A stretch of 64,000 nucleotides of DNA, taken from the IMG/VR virus record IMGVR_UViG_3300044678_003030, positions 1 through 64,000 of that record; one strand, given 5' to 3'. The DNA comes from a virus. The position numbers and the translations under genes are program-made. This document shows positions 37,771 through 46,220 of this stretch, piece by piece. Under the pieces are notes generated by a model that was not told where the DNA came from, searched no databases, and saw only the letters and a list, made by a program, of their open reading frames with translations. Positions within the stretch are counted from its first letter, which is position 1. Every line of letters starts with the position of its first letter.

Positions 37771-38550
37771 GCCGAAGGCTCTGATGCCGTGTGCGTAGCC
37801 GCGTGCCTTGAGCGCTGCGACCGTCGCGGGACCAGGATCGCCATCGGCAGTCACCCCGAGCTCGCGCTGGCGCTCTCTCCAGATGGCGTCGGCGTCGGGC
37901 GAGAAGAAGTCGAACTTCTCGACGCCAACGGCTTCCAGGGCGAGCCACATCGCATCGCCAGGATCGCCGATCCCGCGCCCCTGATCACCCTGGTAGTGGC
38001 CGAAGACGCCGACAGGGCCCTGGTAGGCGTCGAGGTTCAGGCGCTTGCGCCCCACGCGGTAGGGCCAGTGCGTCTGGAACTGCACGCCGGTCTGACCGCA
38101 GAGCCACCGTACGAGCCGCGCGGTCACGTCGAGCTGCCCCTGGTAGATCGAGGCGTCGCGGCTGAACTGCACGATCTCGATGCCGATCGAGTCGAAGCTC
38201 ACGCCCGGCATGTGGTACGCCACTTCGGTGATGAGGTCGCACGTCTGGATCACCGAGCCGTCACGGTCGACGAGGAGGTGCGCGCCGGCCTGCCCAGCAT
38301 TGCCGGTCCAGTAGCGGACATTGTCCTCTGCTGCGTTACCAGGAGGACCAAACCCAGGTAGGATCACCTGAGGGCGCTGGTCCCTCCCGCCAGGAATGCC
38401 CCCTGTCGAGTGAATGATGATTCGACGGATTCGAGGCTTGGGTCGTGAGCGCCCATCGTTCCCCATCTTCAGTCGAATAGCGTTGTTGTCCCGCCAGTTC
38501 GACGTCACGATCCCAGGGACTTCCTTGGCGACACCATTGAGGATCAACAT
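37759..38550 (-). CDS. N-acetylmuramoyl-L-alanine amidase endolysin, 263 aa
   Basis: Amidase_2-type domain: IIIHSTGG (H47), AHLLVDRDGSV (H91), SIGIEIVQ (E125) and GVFGHYQGDQ (H185) with a following acidic loop, the zinc ligands and catalytic residues expected. The last 45 residues (from AIWRERQRELGVTADGDPG to RGYAHG) resemble a C-terminal peptidoglycan-binding domain. No signal peptide, so a holin is needed. I start at MLILNGVAKE, 30 bp inside the longer frame, behind GAGGTG. The terminal GFTA and stop come from a palindrome. Confidence 0.9.
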   Translation of the reverse strand: MLILNGVAKEVPGIVTSNWRDNNAIRLKMGNDGRSRPKPRIRRIIIHSTGGIPGGRDQRPQVILPGFGPPGNAAEDNVRYWTGNAGQAGAHLLVDRDGSVIQTCDLITEVAYHMPGVSFDSIGIEIVQFSRDASIYQGQLDVTARLVRWLCGQTGVQFQTHWPYRVGRKRLNLDAYQGPVGVFGHYQGDQGRGIGDPGDAMWLALEAVGVEKFDFFSPDADAIWRERQRELGVTADGDPGPATVAALKARGYAHGIRAFGFTA

Positions 38551-39166
38551 GCAGACACCTCGACTCAAGTCTAACGATCGGCGCGAACTCGAACGTGCTG
38601 TTTACCACGGGTTGAAGTGGCGTGGCTGCTATTGGCGCGCAGGCTTCGATTTCAATGGCAAGGAGGTCGCGGTCGCGATGGTGCCGCCGTACCTGCTCAA
38701 TGAAATTGAGCGCGGGGCTACGACCATCGAGCGAGTCTCGCGGAACCTTGCGCGGCGTAGCCTCGTTACAAGTCGGGGCCCCTGTGACTTTGACGAGTAT
38801 TGCGGCCTCTGGGATGAAGCTGTGAGCTACGCCCTCGGGGTGAGGGAAGACGCTCGAAGGGCCGCTGAGTGCGGGCGTGCTGCTCTGGAAGCTGTTCGCC
38901 GAGGCGCGTGGTACGAAGCGGTCGAGCAAGCGTATCAAGCCTACGCGTGTGAGCGCCTGTACGTCTGGCGTGGACGTTTTTGGTTGCGGTTGCTACACGC
39001 GATCACAGACTTCCTGGTACGGTCTGGGTATGGACACATCCACCCCTACATCTTCCCTCGATCCCACCCAAGAGACCCGCCGCCCGTACACGGTCCTCGT
39101 CGTCGATCACCGTCCCGAAGGCGCAAGCGACGCCGAGGCGCAGGCGATGGGCGCGGAGGCGTGTGA
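38549..39166 (+). CDS. Hypothetical protein, up to 205 aa
   Basis: Not recognised. Its ATG shares two bases with the divergent amidase ATG (CATG). The first ~160 residues look genuine (ERAVYHGLKWRGCYWRAGFD); the last ~45 (PRRRSPSRRRKRRRG) overlap the next gene in another frame and look like a shadow, so a frame or sequence error near 39030 is possible. Confidence 0.5.
   Translation: MQTPRLKSNDRRELERAVYHGLKWRGCYWRAGFDFNGKEVAVAMVPPYLLNEIERGATTIERVSRNLARRSLVTSRGPCDFDEYCGLWDEAVSYALGVREDARRAAECGRAALEAVRRGAWYEAVEQAYQAYACERLYVWRGRFWLRLLHAITDFLVRSGYGHIHPYIFPRSHPRDPPPVHGPRRRSPSRRRKRRRGAGDGRGGV
39018..39023 (+). promoter_or_regulatory. Leaderless-type -10 element TACGGT
   Basis: Six bases before the ATG at 39030. 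Confidence 0.55.
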
Positions 39167-39401
39167 CGCCTTCACGCGCATTCACAACCGTGACCACAGC
39201 GTCTCGATCGCGTCCACCGGGTCAGACGGAGAGCCGCTGAGCGTTCACGAGCTCTTCTTTCACTGGGAGATGCTGGGGCGCTACATCGTGAGCAAGGCGG
39301 ATCTGGCACAGGCGGCTGACTTGCGGTTGGTGCGGTTTCTCACCGCAGTCCTCTCACAGGTCAGGCTTCAGGATGTCCTCAAGCCTTCCCCTCCGCTCTG
39401 A
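39030..39401 (+). CDS. Hypothetical protein, 123 aa
   Basis: Not recognised. A beta strand (PYTVLVVDHRPEG) then helices. Starts inside the previous frame but has its own leaderless-type promoter. Converges with the FmdB-like gene by 23 bp. Confidence 0.65.
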   Translation: MDTSTPTSSLDPTQETRRPYTVLVVDHRPEGASDAEAQAMGAEACDAFTRIHNRDHSVSIASTGSDGEPLSVHELFFHWEMLGRYIVSKADLAQAADLRLVRFLTAVLSQVRLQDVLKPSPPL

Positions 39402-39804
39402 GCCGCCGCTTCGTCGATGTCTTGTAGTCTGGCTGAACTCGTGCCGCGAGAGGGTGCTCTCGGTGGGTGCGCGGGTTCAGCGCGCCTCCCGCCCCCACAC
39501 TGACCTTCTGCACGCCGATGTCCCCGTGTGAGTGCACGTAGCCGGCCTTGTGCGCCTTGGCGCCAGGGGTGTCGAGCACCGTCTTGCGGTTGCCAGAGTC
39601 GCCTGTGATCCAGAGGTCAGGGGCTGTGAGGAAGACCTGTTTGGCTGCAAGCCCACACGGCTCGACCACAGGGCTGAAGTCCTCGTTGCAGCGCACAGAG
39701 TCTTCGACTCCGCACGGGCACGGCGGGCTGTTTGGCTTGCTGCTGATCGAGCAGAAGATCTCGAAGGTGTGCCCTTCAGGGCAGCGGAACTCGTAGGTCG
39801 GCAT
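39379..39804 (-). CDS. FmdB-type zinc-ribbon protein, 141 aa
   Basis: Opens MPTYEFRCPEGHTFEIFCSI and has CPC a little later, the N-terminal zinc ribbon of the FmdB family (Y-x-C-x-x-G-H-x-F-E). The rest is disordered and basic at the end. Phage members are of unknown role; several are encoded with virion genes, as here. Confidence 0.65.
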   Translation of the reverse strand: MPTYEFRCPEGHTFEIFCSISSKPNSPPCPCGVEDSVRCNEDFSPVVEPCGLAAKQVFLTAPDLWITGDSGNRKTVLDTPGAKAHKAGYVHSHGDIGVQKVSVGAGGALNPRTHREHPLAARVQPDYKTSTKRRLRAEGKA

Positions 39805-39805
39805 G

Positions 39806-41506
39806 TTACTCCGGTCGACAACCAGCGTCTGGGCCGGCCGTCGGTTGCATGGCGGCGTCGAATGCCACCAGCGGGTCAGGGCTTGCGGTAGACGTTACAG
39901 GGTCGGCGGGACGGGTGCCATCAACAGACGTGATGCCTGCGATGACAGGGTCTTCTTCGCTATCGCCAAAGAAGGTCTCAAACGCTCGCAAGGCCCGAAG
40001 CACGGGCTCGGGATCGGGGCCTACGGCGACGAGCACAAACCCCGTGACGTACTCTGAGCCGAATGTGAAGTCGGGTCGGTCGGGGCTTTCGTCGAGGTCG
40101 AATGCGCGCGTCATGTCGCCAAGGAAGGTGCCGACGCTGCCCTGCCCTTGGCCCACGTAGCAGTGTGCGCCGGCCTGCGTGTTCATGAGGAGGGCGTTGA
40201 TTCGTTCAAGATAGCGCGTGAGCTCGTCGGCCTTCTTTGTGTAGCGATCAGCTTCTCGGGAGAGGAATGTGATCACGGCGTTCGTGTCGTCGTTCACCGT
40301 CTTGACCATGTCGCCGAAGACTTGAACCTCTTCCTTCACCCGGTCGATGAGGCCAGACACAGCCGGGAACACCCTCGCGACGCTCGGTGTCCGCATCCAG
40401 TCAGGAGGTGTCCCGTTCGAAGCTGCGCGGAGGGTACGGCGTCGGTCGAGGCGTACCGCAGCGCAAGACGAGAGCGCCGTGAAGCCGAGGTCGGTCTCTC
40501 CGCTGCCGCTGTCAGAACGAACCCGGAATGCGACGTTGTAGAAGTAGTCGACACCCTCATCGAGGTTCGCAGACTCCACCCATCGAGACGTGATGCCGTC
40601 GTATCGGTGCAGGGCTACGACTTCTGAGCCGTATTCGCCCTGGATGCCTTGCGAGAGTTCGCGATTGCCGAACAGGTCTTGGACGACTTGAACGGTACGG
40701 ACACGAAAGTCGCGCGATCGGATCACTGCGTAGTGCGTCGCTGAGAGCGTGGTGTCGCCGTCTACGCGGGTGGTCGGCGACATACGATCCCACGTGATCA
40801 CGACTCGGTTTTGCCTACCCGACGGCCGAGCTCTCACGTTCCTTGGCACGAAGGACACGGCGTTGCGATCGGCCGGGACCGTGTTGGCGTCGGCACCAAG
40901 GCCGAGCAGGCGCGAGAAGAACGCGGCCACTGACGCGGCGGCGGTGATGTCCTGAGCGCCTCCGACGACAATTGTGTAGGCCCAGTAGCTGTCTCGGGTG
41001 AACTGAGGCCGGTTCTCGTCGCCAGCGTCGTGCAGGCTATCGGCGACGCATCGCAGGAACCACGCGTTGCCGCCAACGAAGGCAGCCTCAGGGTCGAAGG
41101 CTTGCCGCCACGTCGGGAGATTCTTGAGCTCAGCCGCTGAGCTTACGCCCTTGAGGATGTTCGCTACAGGGGCGTCGACGAACGTGCTTGGCCCGCCTTC
41201 GGGCGCCGGGATCAGGCCGAGCAACCCCTTTTTTGGAAGCGGCACCACCAAGGCGTAGACGGCAGCGTCGTCGAGCGCGGCGTCGAGCGCGGCGTTGGCT
41301 GTCGCGATCAGCCCTTGGACTGCCGCGTTGAACGCCATGACGTTCGGTTGGTCCAGGCTCGACGCGAGCGCTCGGGCAGCTTCAAGGGCTACGCGCGCCC
41401 CTTGAATCCCGGCTTTCACTGCGTGAAGCCCTTCACTGACCGCCCCGCCCGCTGCGGAGAGCTCAGCCGGTGGTTTGACGCTTAGGCTCTTCCAAAGTCC
41501 GGCCAC
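39806..41506 (-). CDS. Probable baseplate or neck structural protein, 566 aa
   Basis: GTG start. N-terminal helical part (residues ~20-110), then an alpha/beta region, then a fibronectin-III-like stretch around residues 235-340 (QNRVVITWDRMSP, THYAVIRSRDF, VDYFYNVAFRV), and a helical C-terminus (KKADELTRYLERINALL). This is the shape of baseplate periphery or hub-associated proteins. It closes the main leftward virion block. No family can be named. Confidence 0.55.
   Translation of the reverse strand: MAGLWKSLSVKPPAELSAAGGAVSEGLHAVKAGIQGARVALEAARALASSLDQPNVMAFNAAVQGLIATANAALDAALDDAAVYALVVPLPKKGLLGLIPAPEGGPSTFVDAPVANILKGVSSAAELKNLPTWRQAFDPEAAFVGGNAWFLRCVADSLHDAGDENRPQFTRDSYWAYTIVVGGAQDITAAASVAAFFSRLLGLGADANTVPADRNAVSFVPRNVRARPSGRQNRVVITWDRMSPTTRVDGDTTLSATHYAVIRSRDFRVRTVQVVQDLFGNRELSQGIQGEYGSEVVALHRYDGITSRWVESANLDEGVDYFYNVAFRVRSDSGSGETDLGFTALSSCAAVRLDRRRTLRAASNGTPPDWMRTPSVARVFPAVSGLIDRVKEEVQVFGDMVKTVNDDTNAVITFLSREADRYTKKADELTRYLERINALLMNTQAGAHCYVGQGQGSVGTFLGDMTRAFDLDESPDRPDFTFGSEYVTGFVLVAVGPDPEPVLRALRAFETFFGDSEEDPVIAGITSVDGTRPADPVTSTASPDPLVAFDAAMQPTAGPDAGCRPE
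41415..41427. repeat. TTCAC-N3-GTGAA palindrome (centre TGC)
   Basis: Inside the 566-aa gene near its start, read as LHAVK. Confidence 0.9.
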
Positions 41507-41627
41507 GCGCCGCCTCCAGTTGTTGTATGCGCGTCAGCTTGTCCTCTAGCTCGCGCTGCATTAGGGTGACCAGAGTCTGCGCCACTCGTTCAATCGCGTG
41601 AAGGACGCGTGGCCGTCTCGTCCACAT
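41463..41627 (-). CDS. Small helical protein, 54 aa
   Basis: Starts MWTRRPRVLHAIERVAQTLV; one long basic helix. Overlaps the start of the 566-aa gene by 44 bp. Support is the TACCCT exactly 7 nt before the ATG. Confidence 0.45.
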   Translation of the reverse strand: MWTRRPRVLHAIERVAQTLVTLMQRELEDKLTRIQQLEAARGRTLEEPKRQTTG

Positions 41628-41634
41628 GGGAAGA

Positions 41635-41640
41635 AGGGTA
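41635..41640 (-). promoter_or_regulatory. Leaderless-type -10 element TACCCT
   Basis: Seven bases before the ATG at 41627. Confidence 0.5.
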
Positions 41641-41641
41641 C

Positions 41642-42211
41642 ATGAAGATCTCGGAATATCACAAGGCTCACGGGCTCTCTGGCGTTCTCCGTGCGTTCGA
41701 CTCGAACACAGAGATCCACTTCACGTTCGAGAAGGGCAAGACTCGAACGGGGGTTGAGCTCAACCTCGGGGGGCACATCATCGAAGGCTACCTGGAGATC
41801 ACAGGTGTGCCGACCAAGGATCCGAACGCTGAGTTCGACGTGGCTCTGAGCCTTCTGGTCGGTCCGCGCCCTGCGCAGGACTACCAGCCCAATCCTCGGT
41901 CTGTCGGGGGCAACAAGGGTCCCGTCGCGACCCCGGAGCCCACCTACGAGCTTCCCCCTGCGCCTCCTGGCATGGTGCCGATCGCGGAGAAGAAGACGGA
42001 GCCGGCGAAGTACGAGCCTGTCGGCAGATTCGACCCAGGACCCCCGCCGCCGCCCCCGGAGCCGGCCGAGGTGGATGAGCCGGAGCCCGAGACGGCGAAG
42101 CTCGCCGTGATCCTCACGCCCGAGGAGGTCAGGAAGCAGGAGCAGCAGGGGCAGAAGGAGCAGCAGGGGCAGAAGTCGCAGAAGGCTCAGAAGGCCCAGA
42201 AGGGCCGCTGA
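41642..42211 (+). CDS. Protein with proline-rich and Q/K-repeat tail, 189 aa
   Basis: Residues 1-90 are a compact beta-rich domain (EIHFTFEKGKTRTGVELNLG). Then a proline-rich linker (GPPPPPPEPAEVDEPEPE) and a tail of QQGQKE-type repeats made of lysine and glutamine. It is a lone rightward gene between leftward virion genes, with AGAAGGG near the start. Its C-terminus ends one base before the stop of the convergent virion gene. Confidence 0.65.
   Translation: MKISEYHKAHGLSGVLRAFDSNTEIHFTFEKGKTRTGVELNLGGHIIEGYLEITGVPTKDPNAEFDVALSLLVGPRPAQDYQPNPRSVGGNKGPVATPEPTYELPPAPPGMVPIAEKKTEPAKYEPVGRFDPGPPPPPPEPAEVDEPEPETAKLAVILTPEEVRKQEQQGQKEQQGQKSQKAQKAQKGR
42139..42206 (+). repeat. CAG/AAG-rich low-complexity repeat
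   Basis: Imperfect units of GAGCAGCAGGGGCAGAAG and AAGGCTCAG encoding the Q/K tail of the 189-aa protein; a likely slippage tract. Confidence 0.75.
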
Positions 42212-43399
42212 TCAGGACGCGACGCCGACGGTTCCTGAGAGGATGACCTCGTCGAGGCTGAGCGCGACGAGGGCATCTTCACCGGCCACGCAGCCGGCAG
42301 TGACCAGGGCGGTGTCGGCGACCTGGAGCGTCACGGCGGTGTCCGTGTACGCGATCACGTCCACGCTCGCGCCACCGATCGAAGCCACCGGGGTCTCGCC
42401 GCAGCCGCCGCAGAGGTAGGTGCGGGGGATCGGAGTGCTCGCCACGACGTCGTCGCCGTTCGTGCCCACGACCTCGGCGAAGAAGTGCTTCTGCGCCGTC
42501 GCGTTGTTGTTGATCTGCGCTGCGACGACGCTCGCGTCCGCATTTCCGCTGCCCGTCGCCGGGGTGACGGTCAGCAGCTTCGTGCTCGTGTTCACGGCCA
42601 CCGACCCACCCCCCGACGGGGCGAGCACGGTGACGGACCACTCGTTCCCACGGCTCCCAGGCAGCAGCCGCGTGACGCGCAGGCGCGTGCGAGCGAGCGT
42701 GGTCGGGAGGTCCACGAACGCCTGCCCGGCGCCAGCGTGGCGCTCGTTGTGGGTGAGGACGATCCCGTTCACCGGGCATCGCACGTCTCCGGTGCCGCCG
42801 CCGACGCAGGTCACGTGCTTGGTCACCGCGCCAGTGAACTGCGCAGCGATCGTGTTCGCCTGCGTTCCGCTGCCGCCCGACGCCGGGGTCACGTTGACCG
42901 TGACAGCACCGTCCAGGCCGTAGACGAGCTCCACGCCCGCCGAGCCAGGGGCCTTGAGGTTGATCGTGACCTTCTGACCGCGAGGGCCCTTCCCGGCAGC
43001 CGTGAACGTGAGCTGGCTCGACCCGGTACCGAGCACGGCCGACGCCTTGCGGCCAGCGATCAGGTTCTGACCACGGAAGGTGACGCTCTGGGTTCCACCA
43101 GAGAGGGAGAGGGCGCCGCCCTCTGCCTGGAGGAACCGGGGGCGCTCGTCAGACAGGACGTCGTAGCTCATGAGTGGAGACGTCCGGGTGGTGCCGGGGA
43201 TCTGAACTCGCATCTGCGAGAGCTTCTCCAGCGACTGCCGGATTCCGGTCTCGAACTCCGAGCGGGTCACGTAGATCTCGGCGCTCTGCCCTGCCGAGAG
43301 CGACACGGAGACGAACTGCTGGTCGAGCTTGTAGGGGGTCAGCCCGACGAAGTCGCCGACCGAGAAGTCGCCAAAGGCGGTGATGGCAATGCGGATCAT
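42212..43399 (-). CDS. Virion protein with Ig-like modules, 395 aa
   Basis: Residues 1-120 form an N-terminal domain, then two Ig-like modules follow: AAGKGPRGQKVTINLKAPGS with TIAAQFTG, and RLLPGSRGNEWSVTVLAPSG with VVAAQINNNATA. These match the modules of the 27090 and 28510 proteins. The C-terminus is small strands. TATGAT lies about 40 nt upstream, with AGGAG nearer the start. A baseplate or tail decoration protein is likely. Confidence 0.6.
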   Translation of the reverse strand: MIRIAITAFGDFSVGDFVGLTPYKLDQQFVSVSLSAGQSAEIYVTRSEFETGIRQSLEKLSQMRVQIPGTTRTSPLMSYDVLSDERPRFLQAEGGALSLSGGTQSVTFRGQNLIAGRKASAVLGTGSSQLTFTAAGKGPRGQKVTINLKAPGSAGVELVYGLDGAVTVNVTPASGGSGTQANTIAAQFTGAVTKHVTCVGGGTGDVRCPVNGIVLTHNERHAGAGQAFVDLPTTLARTRLRVTRLLPGSRGNEWSVTVLAPSGGGSVAVNTSTKLLTVTPATGSGNADASVVAAQINNNATAQKHFFAEVVGTNGDDVVASTPIPRTYLCGGCGETPVASIGGASVDVIAYTDTAVTLQVADTALVTAGCVAGEDALVALSLDEVILSGTVGVAS

Positions 43400-43433
43400 C
43401 TATCTCTCCTGGAGGTGGTCGTTCGCGACGTAA

Positions 43434-44786
43434 TCATAGGACCACGTCTTCATTCTTCATCGAGTTCAGGTCGATGCTCAGCGGGGAGCCGATGAGCGGC
43501 GCGAGCGACGGGGATGCGACAGGTCCTGGGTGCACATGAGCCCCGACGAGGGCCTTCGTGTTGTTGTAGTCGGCTTGGAGCGCCTCAAGCTGCGTACGCA
43601 GCGCCTCGTAGTTCACGGCGTGAAAACGGGGGTTGCGGCCGAGCTTTACTCCATCAGGAATGGTGGTCTTGAGGATGACCGACCCAGTGCCCATCTCGAC
43701 GGTGTAGTCGCCTGTTCTCGTCCGGTGTGTCTGTCCGCCCGTTACGACGGTCACGTCGAGACCGCCGCCGTAGGTGAAGTTGCCGCGCCCTGCGACTGTC
43801 GCGCGATCGTCGCGCAATACGGTCGAGGATCTGTCTTGGCCGACAGAGAGCGCGTCGTTGCCTGAGACTTCAGCGCGGCGCCCTGCCTCATAGAGCGATG
43901 ACGCGGCGCCTGCGATACGAATCGTGTCAGTCCCGGCGACTTGAGTATCGCGGTCACCGGCGATTCGGACAGGCGCGCTTCCTCCACCATCTGTTTGGTC
44001 GATGCCGCCTGCGGCAAAGATCTCCAGCCGGCCTTCAGCGCTGACGTGCCAGCGGAACAATGTTTGACCGCGCGGTGTCGTGATCTCGAAGTTCACGAGG
44101 TCCCCGAGGTGCCCCACATCCAGGTGGATTGTGTAGCGAGATTCGTCGGGCCCTGTCTGGGTGAGCTGGTCTGCGCCGCCGCGCCACGTGAAGGACGTCT
44201 TGCCGTCTTCGTTGATGACTCTGGACTCTCCCATCCAGGTGAGGATGCTCATCACCCCTGCGATGAGCTGGACGTGGTCGTTGTCACCAAAGAGGCGTAG
44301 CTGCGCGAGCGGCCCTCCGCTCAACAGCGCCACAGGTCCTTGCCCGAGCGCCAATGCTGCGCCACCCGGGCCACGGAGCACTGTGTCTCCCGGCAACAGG
44401 TCGTTCGGCTCATCACCGGCGCGTGCTGTGGCGCCGTAGTTACGTGCGAGGTTCGGGTCTTGGCCACCGTAGCCGCTGACACCCATGACGGACTCTTCGC
44501 GGCGACCCTCGGTGCGGCGACCCTCAGGGGGGAGGATGCCCACGATGTAGGGCTCTCCGAGAGAGTGGTCGACGACGACAGGTGTGCCGTTTGGAATGAG
44601 ACCGAGGTCTCCTGGAAACGCGCGCATGCGTGGCATGGCAGCGACGCCGTTGGCGATGGCAACTTGATAGACGTGTCCGTCAGCATCACAGCTCACCACA
44701 GATCCGCGCTCGCGCCGGTTGTGTGGTGAGGCTGTCGGTGATGGAGGTGGACTCGGAGGAGCGGCAGGTGAACGTCGGCGAACCAT
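43434..44786 (-). CDS. Central spike/baseplate-hub-like protein, 450 aa
   Basis: After a proline-rich N-terminus, residues ~40-100 look like an OB-fold of the gp5/gpV type (DADGHVYQVAIANG ... GTPVVVDHSLGEPYIVGILP). From ~290 to 410 short repeated strands (DTQVAGTDTIRIAG, RAEVSGNDALSVGQDRSS, RATVAGRGNFTYGG) suggest a triple-stranded beta-helix needle, as in phage spikes and VgrG. The position after tube and sheath fits a membrane-puncturing spike. TAGGCT lies 10 nt before the ATG. Confidence 0.65.
   Translation of the reverse strand: MVRRRSPAAPPSPPPSPTASPHNRRERGSVVSCDADGHVYQVAIANGVAAMPRMRAFPGDLGLIPNGTPVVVDHSLGEPYIVGILPPEGRRTEGRREESVMGVSGYGGQDPNLARNYGATARAGDEPNDLLPGDTVLRGPGGAALALGQGPVALLSGGPLAQLRLFGDNDHVQLIAGVMSILTWMGESRVINEDGKTSFTWRGGADQLTQTGPDESRYTIHLDVGHLGDLVNFEITTPRGQTLFRWHVSAEGRLEIFAAGGIDQTDGGGSAPVRIAGDRDTQVAGTDTIRIAGAASSLYEAGRRAEVSGNDALSVGQDRSSTVLRDDRATVAGRGNFTYGGGLDVTVVTGGQTHRTRTGDYTVEMGTGSVILKTTIPDGVKLGRNPRFHAVNYEALRTQLEALQADYNNTKALVGAHVHPGPVASPSLAPLIGSPLSIDLNSMKNEDVVL
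43612..43624. repeat. TTCAC-N3-GTGAA palindrome (centre GGC)
   Basis: Inside the spike-like gene, read as FHAVN. Confidence 0.9.
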
Positions 44787-44796
44787 GAGGATCGCG

Positions 44797-44802
44797 AGCC
44801 TA
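44797..44802 (-). promoter_or_regulatory. Possible -10 element TAGGCT (10 nt from start)
   Basis: Slightly farther from the ATG at 44786 than the others of the leaderless class. Confidence 0.35.
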
Positions 44803-44808
44803 CGCCGC

Positions 44809-45591
44809 TTACGGGAGAGAAGCCACCGTGGGGTCACCCAGCGCGGCGTCAGGGAAGCCGCCGACCCGGTTCGAGATCGGTGTGGGGAACACGTCGTTCG
44901 CGAGGCCGAGCACAGCGTCCATGAGGTTGCGCCCGACTTCAGGGTTCTCCATCGAGTCGGTCGCTTGGTAGGGCAGCACGCGATCACACATGCCCGACAC
45001 GGCCTCGGCGATCATGTTGCCGCCCGAGGTGATCTGCGCACCCCAGGAGTCGATCATGCAGAGCTCCAGGTAGAACGACATGATCGAGGTGTGCGACTTC
45101 GACTTGACGATCACCGCCATCCCGAACGGGATGTAGAAGAGTTCGCTGTCGAGGTTCAGGAACGCTTGCGAGTCAGGCTGCCCCTCGAACGCCGCAGGGT
45201 CGTCGAAGCGGTCCACCTGGATGCCGGCTTCGACGGCGTTGTGGTAGAGCGCTCGCAGGAGGTTGCGCCCGTTGATCAGGCAGCGGTTGACCTGCCAACG
45301 GGACTGCGACTTGCCGCGAAGGAAGAAGGAGCGGCCCGAGCCGATGGCCATCACCGGAGTGAGCGGCACGCTCGTCTGCACAGAGAAGTTCAAGAACATC
45401 CCGAGCGCCATCAGCGTACGGGTGGAGCTTCGCTGCGGCCGAACGACTCCCTTACGAGCAGGGCCCGCGAGGATGAGCGTGTCGTCCGGGTGCGCGGCCT
45501 CGTAGGCCGAGTTGTCGAGCATGCGCTCGACGTGGTGACGCTGGAAGTTCCAGGAACCCAGCGACTTGGTCACTCCGATCGGGTATGCCAT
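44809..45591 (-). CDS. Tail tube candidate, 260 aa
   Basis: Second gene after the sheath in transcription order and about the right size for a contractile-tail tube. Central beta-rich region (ELFYIPFGMAVIVKSKSHTS) with a helix before it. No tube signature I can verify, so the call rests on position and size. Ribosome site GGAGATAGAGG. Confidence 0.4.
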   Translation of the reverse strand: MAYPIGVTKSLGSWNFQRHHVERMLDNSAYEAAHPDDTLILAGPARKGVVRPQRSSTRTLMALGMFLNFSVQTSVPLTPVMAIGSGRSFFLRGKSQSRWQVNRCLINGRNLLRALYHNAVEAGIQVDRFDDPAAFEGQPDSQAFLNLDSELFYIPFGMAVIVKSKSHTSIMSFYLELCMIDSWGAQITSGGNMIAEAVSGMCDRVLPYQATDSMENPEVGRNLMDAVLGLANDVFPTPISNRVGGFPDAALGDPTVASLP

Positions 45592-45617
45592 CCTCTATCT
45601 CCGGGTGAAAGCGTAGG

Positions 45618-46220
45618 TCAGTGAGCCTGCTGCGGGCGTAGCGCTGAGTGGAGCATACCCGCCCCCATGACACCGAGACCGCCGACGTCGTAGAGGCTCA
45701 TCGAGTCACCGTGTCGGACTTTGTCAGCCGAAGTGAGCCCGAGTGTCGCCAAGCCGAAAGCGTTGAGCGCCGTCGTCAGGTCTTGGTTGTCGTGGATACG
45801 GTCGGAGAGGTACGGCAGCAGAAAGGCGCCGTAGCCGGCGGCGTTGGCGGCGCGGTGCCACGCCGGATCGTCATTCGCGCGCTTCGTGAGCCCACCGAGC
45901 GACAGTGTTTCACTCAGTGAAGCGCTCAGCTTGACGGTGGACTGCGGCTTGAACGCCGGCTGCGAGGTCGTCATCTTGAAAGACCCGGCAGGGTCCTTGA
46001 AACTGTCTTTGATGTGACTCGCGTTGAAGCCAAGCGTCGACGCAAGGCCCGTTCCCGACTGGCCGATGAGCCCGCCTACGAGCGGTACCTTGCTGCGCGC
46101 GAAGTTGTACGCGAACTGCCCCGCACCGCTGGAGAGAGCCTTGGACCCGAAGGCCTTGGCTCCGGCCAGCGCGAGACCGCCGGCCAGGGCGGTCTTTTCG
46201 CAGAGACCGCCGAGGGGCAT
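45618..46220 (-). CDS. Glycine/alanine-rich probable virion protein, 200 aa
   Basis: Opens MPLGGLCEKTALAGGLALAG, including the K-T-A motif found in the head proteins, then glycine-rich amphipathic helices and a C-terminal hydrophobic region. Starts on the last base of the sheath stop. Role unknown. Confidence 0.6.
   Translation of the reverse strand: MPLGGLCEKTALAGGLALAGAKAFGSKALSSGAGQFAYNFARSKVPLVGGLIGQSGTGLASTLGFNASHIKDSFKDPAGSFKMTTSQPAFKPQSTVKLSASLSETLSLGGLTKRANDDPAWHRAANAAGYGAFLLPYLSDRIHDNQDLTTALNAFGLATLGLTSADKVRHGDSMSLYDVGGLGVMGAGMLHSALRPQQAH
45909..45921. repeat. TTCAC-N3-GTGAA palindrome (centre TCA)
   Basis: Inside the 200-aa gene. Confidence 0.9.

Noticed and set aside
38549-39166. 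Treating the last 45 residues of the 205-aa frame as genuine
   Set aside because: They are Arg/Pro/Ser-rich and overlap a better frame with its own promoter-like element; the gene is kept with reduced confidence.
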